A stretch of DNA of 64,000 nucleotides from Firmicutes bacterium HGW-Firmicutes-1 (GTDB taxonomy: Bacteria > Bacillota > Clostridia > Lachnospirales > Vallitaleaceae), in contig PHAG01000008.1 of NCBI GenBank assembly GCA_002841625.1, forward strand, positions 62,001-126,000, written 5' to 3'. Below are positions 62,303 to 64,000 of this stretch, piece after piece; position 1 is the stretch's first letter, and the number at the start of each line of letters is the position of its first letter. The translations under genes and the position numbers were made by a program. The notes under the pieces were generated by a model. The model had not been told where the DNA came from. It made no database searches and worked only from the letters and a program-made list of their open reading frames with translations.

Positions 62303-62491
62303 TGGATTTTGTAGTTCTTGAATCGAATATTGACATTCCTCAATACATAATTTTAGATGATGAGAGCCTTCTCTTAACATCATTTTTTCTTGAGGATTTG
62401 TCGATTGTTCAGACATAGTATTAAGCTTTTTGACCGTTTGTTCACAGTTTTGCATACAAGTTTGAATATCATTTACTGCACTAGTTGCCAT
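62291..62491 (-). CDS. Cys-hairpin mini-protein A (two CxxxC motifs)
   Basis: A 66-residue helical protein with two C-x3-C motifs (TCMQNC, Cys12/16; LCIEEC, Cys49/53) exactly 32 residues apart. In a two-helix hairpin these would face each other and bind metal or form disulfides, much like half of a DUF326/Csp copper-storage bundle. AAGGAG lies 10 bases upstream of the ATG. It pairs with a paralog just upstream. Function unknown. Confidence 0.75.
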   Translation of the reverse strand: MATSAVNDIQTCMQNCEQTVKKLNTMSEQSTNPQEKMMLREGSHHLKLCIEECQYSIQELQNPSMS

Positions 62492-62534
62492 GACAGGAGA
62501 TCTCCTTTTTAAAAGATTTTAAAGACATATTGTT

Positions 62535-62708
62535 TTATTGCATTGAAACATTTTCACATTGACGTATACACATCTCAATATGACCAGCTCCCAAAGTGAG
62601 CATTTCTCTAATATTTGATTTTGGGATAGCGTTTGCTGATGAACGAATCATGTTAGCTGCATTGGTGCAATCATCAATGCATTGTTGAATATCTTGTTTT
62701 GATGTCAA
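62535..62708 (-). CDS. Cys-hairpin mini-protein B (paralog of A)
   Basis: A 57-residue protein starting at a TTG with GGGAGG 6 bases upstream. It has the same pattern as protein A: QCIDDC (Cys10/14) and MCIRQC (Cys47/51), again with 32 residues between, and the same helix-loop-helix layout (SKQDIQQCIDDCTNAANMI ... IREMLTLGAGHIEMCIRQC). The two genes are 43 bases apart and co-directional, so likely an operon with this one first. Confidence 0.75.
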   Translation of the reverse strand: MTSKQDIQQCIDDCTNAANMIRSSANAIPKSNIREMLTLGAGHIEMCIRQCENVSMQ

Positions 62709-62868
62709 AATAATACCTCCCTTCTAATAAATTTCTAAATAGATACAGTTATTTGCTACAAGTAATAACATATATTAGTATTTAAAAAAAATAATAACTT
62801 TATCCGTTAATTTGAAATAATGAGTATGTTTTTAAATTATTGTCCTGATATAATTTTTTTAAGTCCTG

Positions 62869-63126
62869 CTATAGCTGAGTAACCTGCTGCATTTTTCCAT
62901 CTCTCATTTCAGTAAACATCTGCCGTACTTCCGCATTTACCATACGTACTGCTGCTAAACTTGCAATCCCTGCTGCTACAAGGTAGTTGTGACCTGAAAG
63001 TATCGACAATTGCCGCTGTCTCATATATCTTGTAGTAATAATAAGTGCTATATATAGCAGTATTGCTCTTATAGAAAAAGCCCAAAACGGGAGCTCTTTA
63101 GCCCCAAACCATAAATCCTTCCACAT
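62869..63126 (-). CDS. DUF421-like N-terminal fragment
   Basis: An 85-residue protein resembling the membrane part of DUF421/YetF proteins (FSIRAILLYIALIITTRYMRQRQLSILSGHNYLVAAGIASLAA), which are normally over 150 residues with a C-terminal soluble domain. Here that domain is replaced by a short tail (VNAEVRQMFTEMRDGKMQQ). It may be a truncated gene or a small variant. The ribosome site is weak (AAGGCGATG). Confidence 0.5.
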   Translation of the reverse strand: MWKDLWFGAKELPFWAFSIRAILLYIALIITTRYMRQRQLSILSGHNYLVAAGIASLAAVRMVNAEVRQMFTEMRDGKMQQVTQL

Positions 63127-63250
63127 CTTACATCGCCTTGGTTTATAGTTTCATACAACATCTTCACTTTTATTCTTAGTAGGTACAATTAAATGGAAAT
63201 GGGTTAACAATCCATATATTTTGTCATAGCTTTGGTGATAATTATTTATC

Positions 63251-63282
63251 TACATATAAACTTCATAAATGTTGTTTATAAT
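63251..63282 (+). promoter_or_regulatory. Direct-repeat promoter 6
   Basis: TACATA (63251), TTCATA (63262) and TATAAT (63277) keep the 11-bp and 15-bp spacing. It drives the Spo0E-like gene and possibly rpoN. Confidence 0.73.
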
Positions 63283-63320
63283 AATGGCATTAGTAAAAAA
63301 AATATTGATGGAGGATTATC

Positions 63321-63470
63321 ATGAAAAAATTAGTGCAACTTAAACTGGATTTTAATGAGTCAGTTTCATCAGGTGACAAGAATCAGATTCTTGTAATAAG
63401 TAAGAGGCTTGATAAGCTAATTGATGATTTCATTAAGAAGAGTATACATATTGAGTTAAAGAAAAATTGA
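63321..63470 (+). CDS. Spo0E-like aspartyl-phosphate phosphatase
   Basis: A 49-residue protein with the Spo0E-family core ILVISKRLDKLIDDFIKK (SxxLDxLI, with Ser27, Leu30 and Asp31), preceded by a first helix region. Spo0E-like proteins dephosphorylate Spo0A and block sporulation. It has GGAGG 6 bases upstream and promoter 6. This would link the metal/envelope regulon to sporulation control; family membership is by motif and length only. Confidence 0.68.
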   Translation: MKKLVQLKLDFNESVSSGDKNQILVISKRLDKLIDDFIKKSIHIELKKN

Positions 63471-63540
63471 CTGGTAAAGATTCCTTAAATAATAATTACC
63501 GGAGTACTAATACTTATATAACAATCAAGTAGGTGGGATA

Positions 63541-64000
63541 ATGAATACTTCTCAAGGAAATCAGCTAATACAAAATCAGCGCTTGACACTTACCCCTAAA
63601 ATGATAGAAGAACTGAAACTATTGCATATGTGTAGCATTGAATTATGCCAATATATTGGGGAGGTATTAAATGAAAATCCGCTACTAGAGAGTGATCAAA
63701 AGAATGATTGGATAGAAAAACATGCTGAATATTGTCGTCTAAACAATGAAAAGACATATGCGAATTTTAATGACGCTGATCAAGCTTCAATAGATTATAC
63801 TGAATATACGGAAGCGCCTATATCTCTAAGGCAGTATTTGATTTCACAGCTAGGTGAAATTAAGATAGATTGTTTATCCAGAAAGATTGCAGAGTATATT
63901 ATTCAATGCATAGATGATAAGGGTTATTTTGAAGAAAATCTTTCGGAAGTTGGAATATCAATAGGTGCACCCTTAAAAAGAGTTGTAAAAGCATTAAAGC
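63541..64000 (+). CDS. rpoN: RNA polymerase sigma-54 factor, 3' end outside window
   Basis: The first 153 residues show the N-terminal activator-interacting region of sigma-54 (NQRLTLTPKMIEELKLLHMC, then YIGEVLNENPLLE), followed by an acidic linker and the start of the core-binding domain (ISLRQYLISQLGEIKID ... IIQCIDDKGYFEENLSEV). The gene runs off the window. AGGTGGG precedes the ATG. It supplies the sigma factor for the promoters at 53280 and 56810 and for the NtrC-type activator. Confidence 0.95.
   Translation, partial: MNTSQGNQLIQNQRLTLTPKMIEELKLLHMCSIELCQYIGEVLNENPLLESDQKNDWIEKHAEYCRLNNEKTYANFNDADQASIDYTEYTEAPISLRQYLISQLGEIKIDCLSRKIAEYIIQCIDDKGYFEENLSEVGISIGAPLKRVVKALK

Noticed and set aside
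1-64000. tRNA, rRNA genes, CRISPR arrays, complete transposase genes or phage modules
   Set aside because: None could be recognised; the direct repeats found are promoters, coding repeats or short dispersed elements without regular spacers.

Overview
The window is low-GC DNA with TTG/GTG/ATG starts behind AGGAGG-type ribosome sites. It carries a split ArsAB-like arsenical locus, a large chemotaxis cluster with an iron-only-hydrogenase-type receptor, a Spo0E-like protein and bacterial microcompartment genes. Together these point to an anaerobic, probably spore-forming member of the Clostridia (Alkaliphilus/Clostridium-like; inference). No rRNA, tRNA, CRISPR array or complete transposase gene was seen.

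Layout. 1-5.2 kb: end of a pyrimidine operon (carB-pyrK-pyrD-pyrE). 5.2-11.4 kb: a bacteriohemerythrin, short dispersed repeats, and two tandem paralogous membrane diguanylate cyclases with doubled ABC_sub_bind sensor domains. 11.7-14.9 kb: glmM-glmS. 15-24.2 kb: an arsenic/thiol-redox accessory region (two ArsR repressors, a DUF318/ArsP-type permease with its TM0996-type glutaredoxin, a tethered thioredoxin-like protein with CcdA, a ferredoxin, an MFS pump, ArsD, a two-domain ArsA, a Cys-rich partner), with no recognisable ArsB/Acr3. 24.7-38.1 kb: a chemosensory cluster (two CheY, CheX, two MCPs, CheA-REC, CheW, CheB, CheR) that also encodes a pentapeptide-repeat potassium-type channel and a soluble receptor fusing an H-cluster-like domain to an MCP signalling domain. 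38.2-45.3 kb: MFS transporter, an orphan eutP/eutS microcompartment pair, an orphan PTS IIC, a large surface lipoprotein, a methyltransferase.

45.4-64 kb: the most unusual region. A DUF2318 protein, an OmpR-type response regulator and a histidine kinase are followed by operons of small membrane proteins with Met/Asn/Gln/Gly-rich extracytoplasmic segments and C-terminal zinc ribbons, a b561-like four-helix protein, a SHOCT protein, a second kinase with an NtrC-type sigma-54 activator, an HMA (copper-chaperone-like) protein, an MCP, an HD-GYP phosphodiesterase, two Cys-hairpin mini-proteins, a Spo0E-like protein and the start of rpoN.

Two layers of control can be read directly in this region. 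Six promoters share an 11-bp-phased direct repeat (consensus TTCATA-N5-TTCATA-N9-TAYAAT), including the one in front of the DUF2318/response regulator/kinase operon, which suggests an autoregulated regulon. Two further promoters match the sigma-54 -24/-12 consensus and flank the NtrC-type activator; rpoN lies a few kb downstream. I infer an envelope stress or metal (Cu/Ag-like) response system that has not, to my knowledge, been described as a unit.

Five copies of a short IS605/TnpB-end-like palindromic element (TTTAACCGAATG...TAACATTG) are scattered through the window, two of them reduced to little more than the fused ends.
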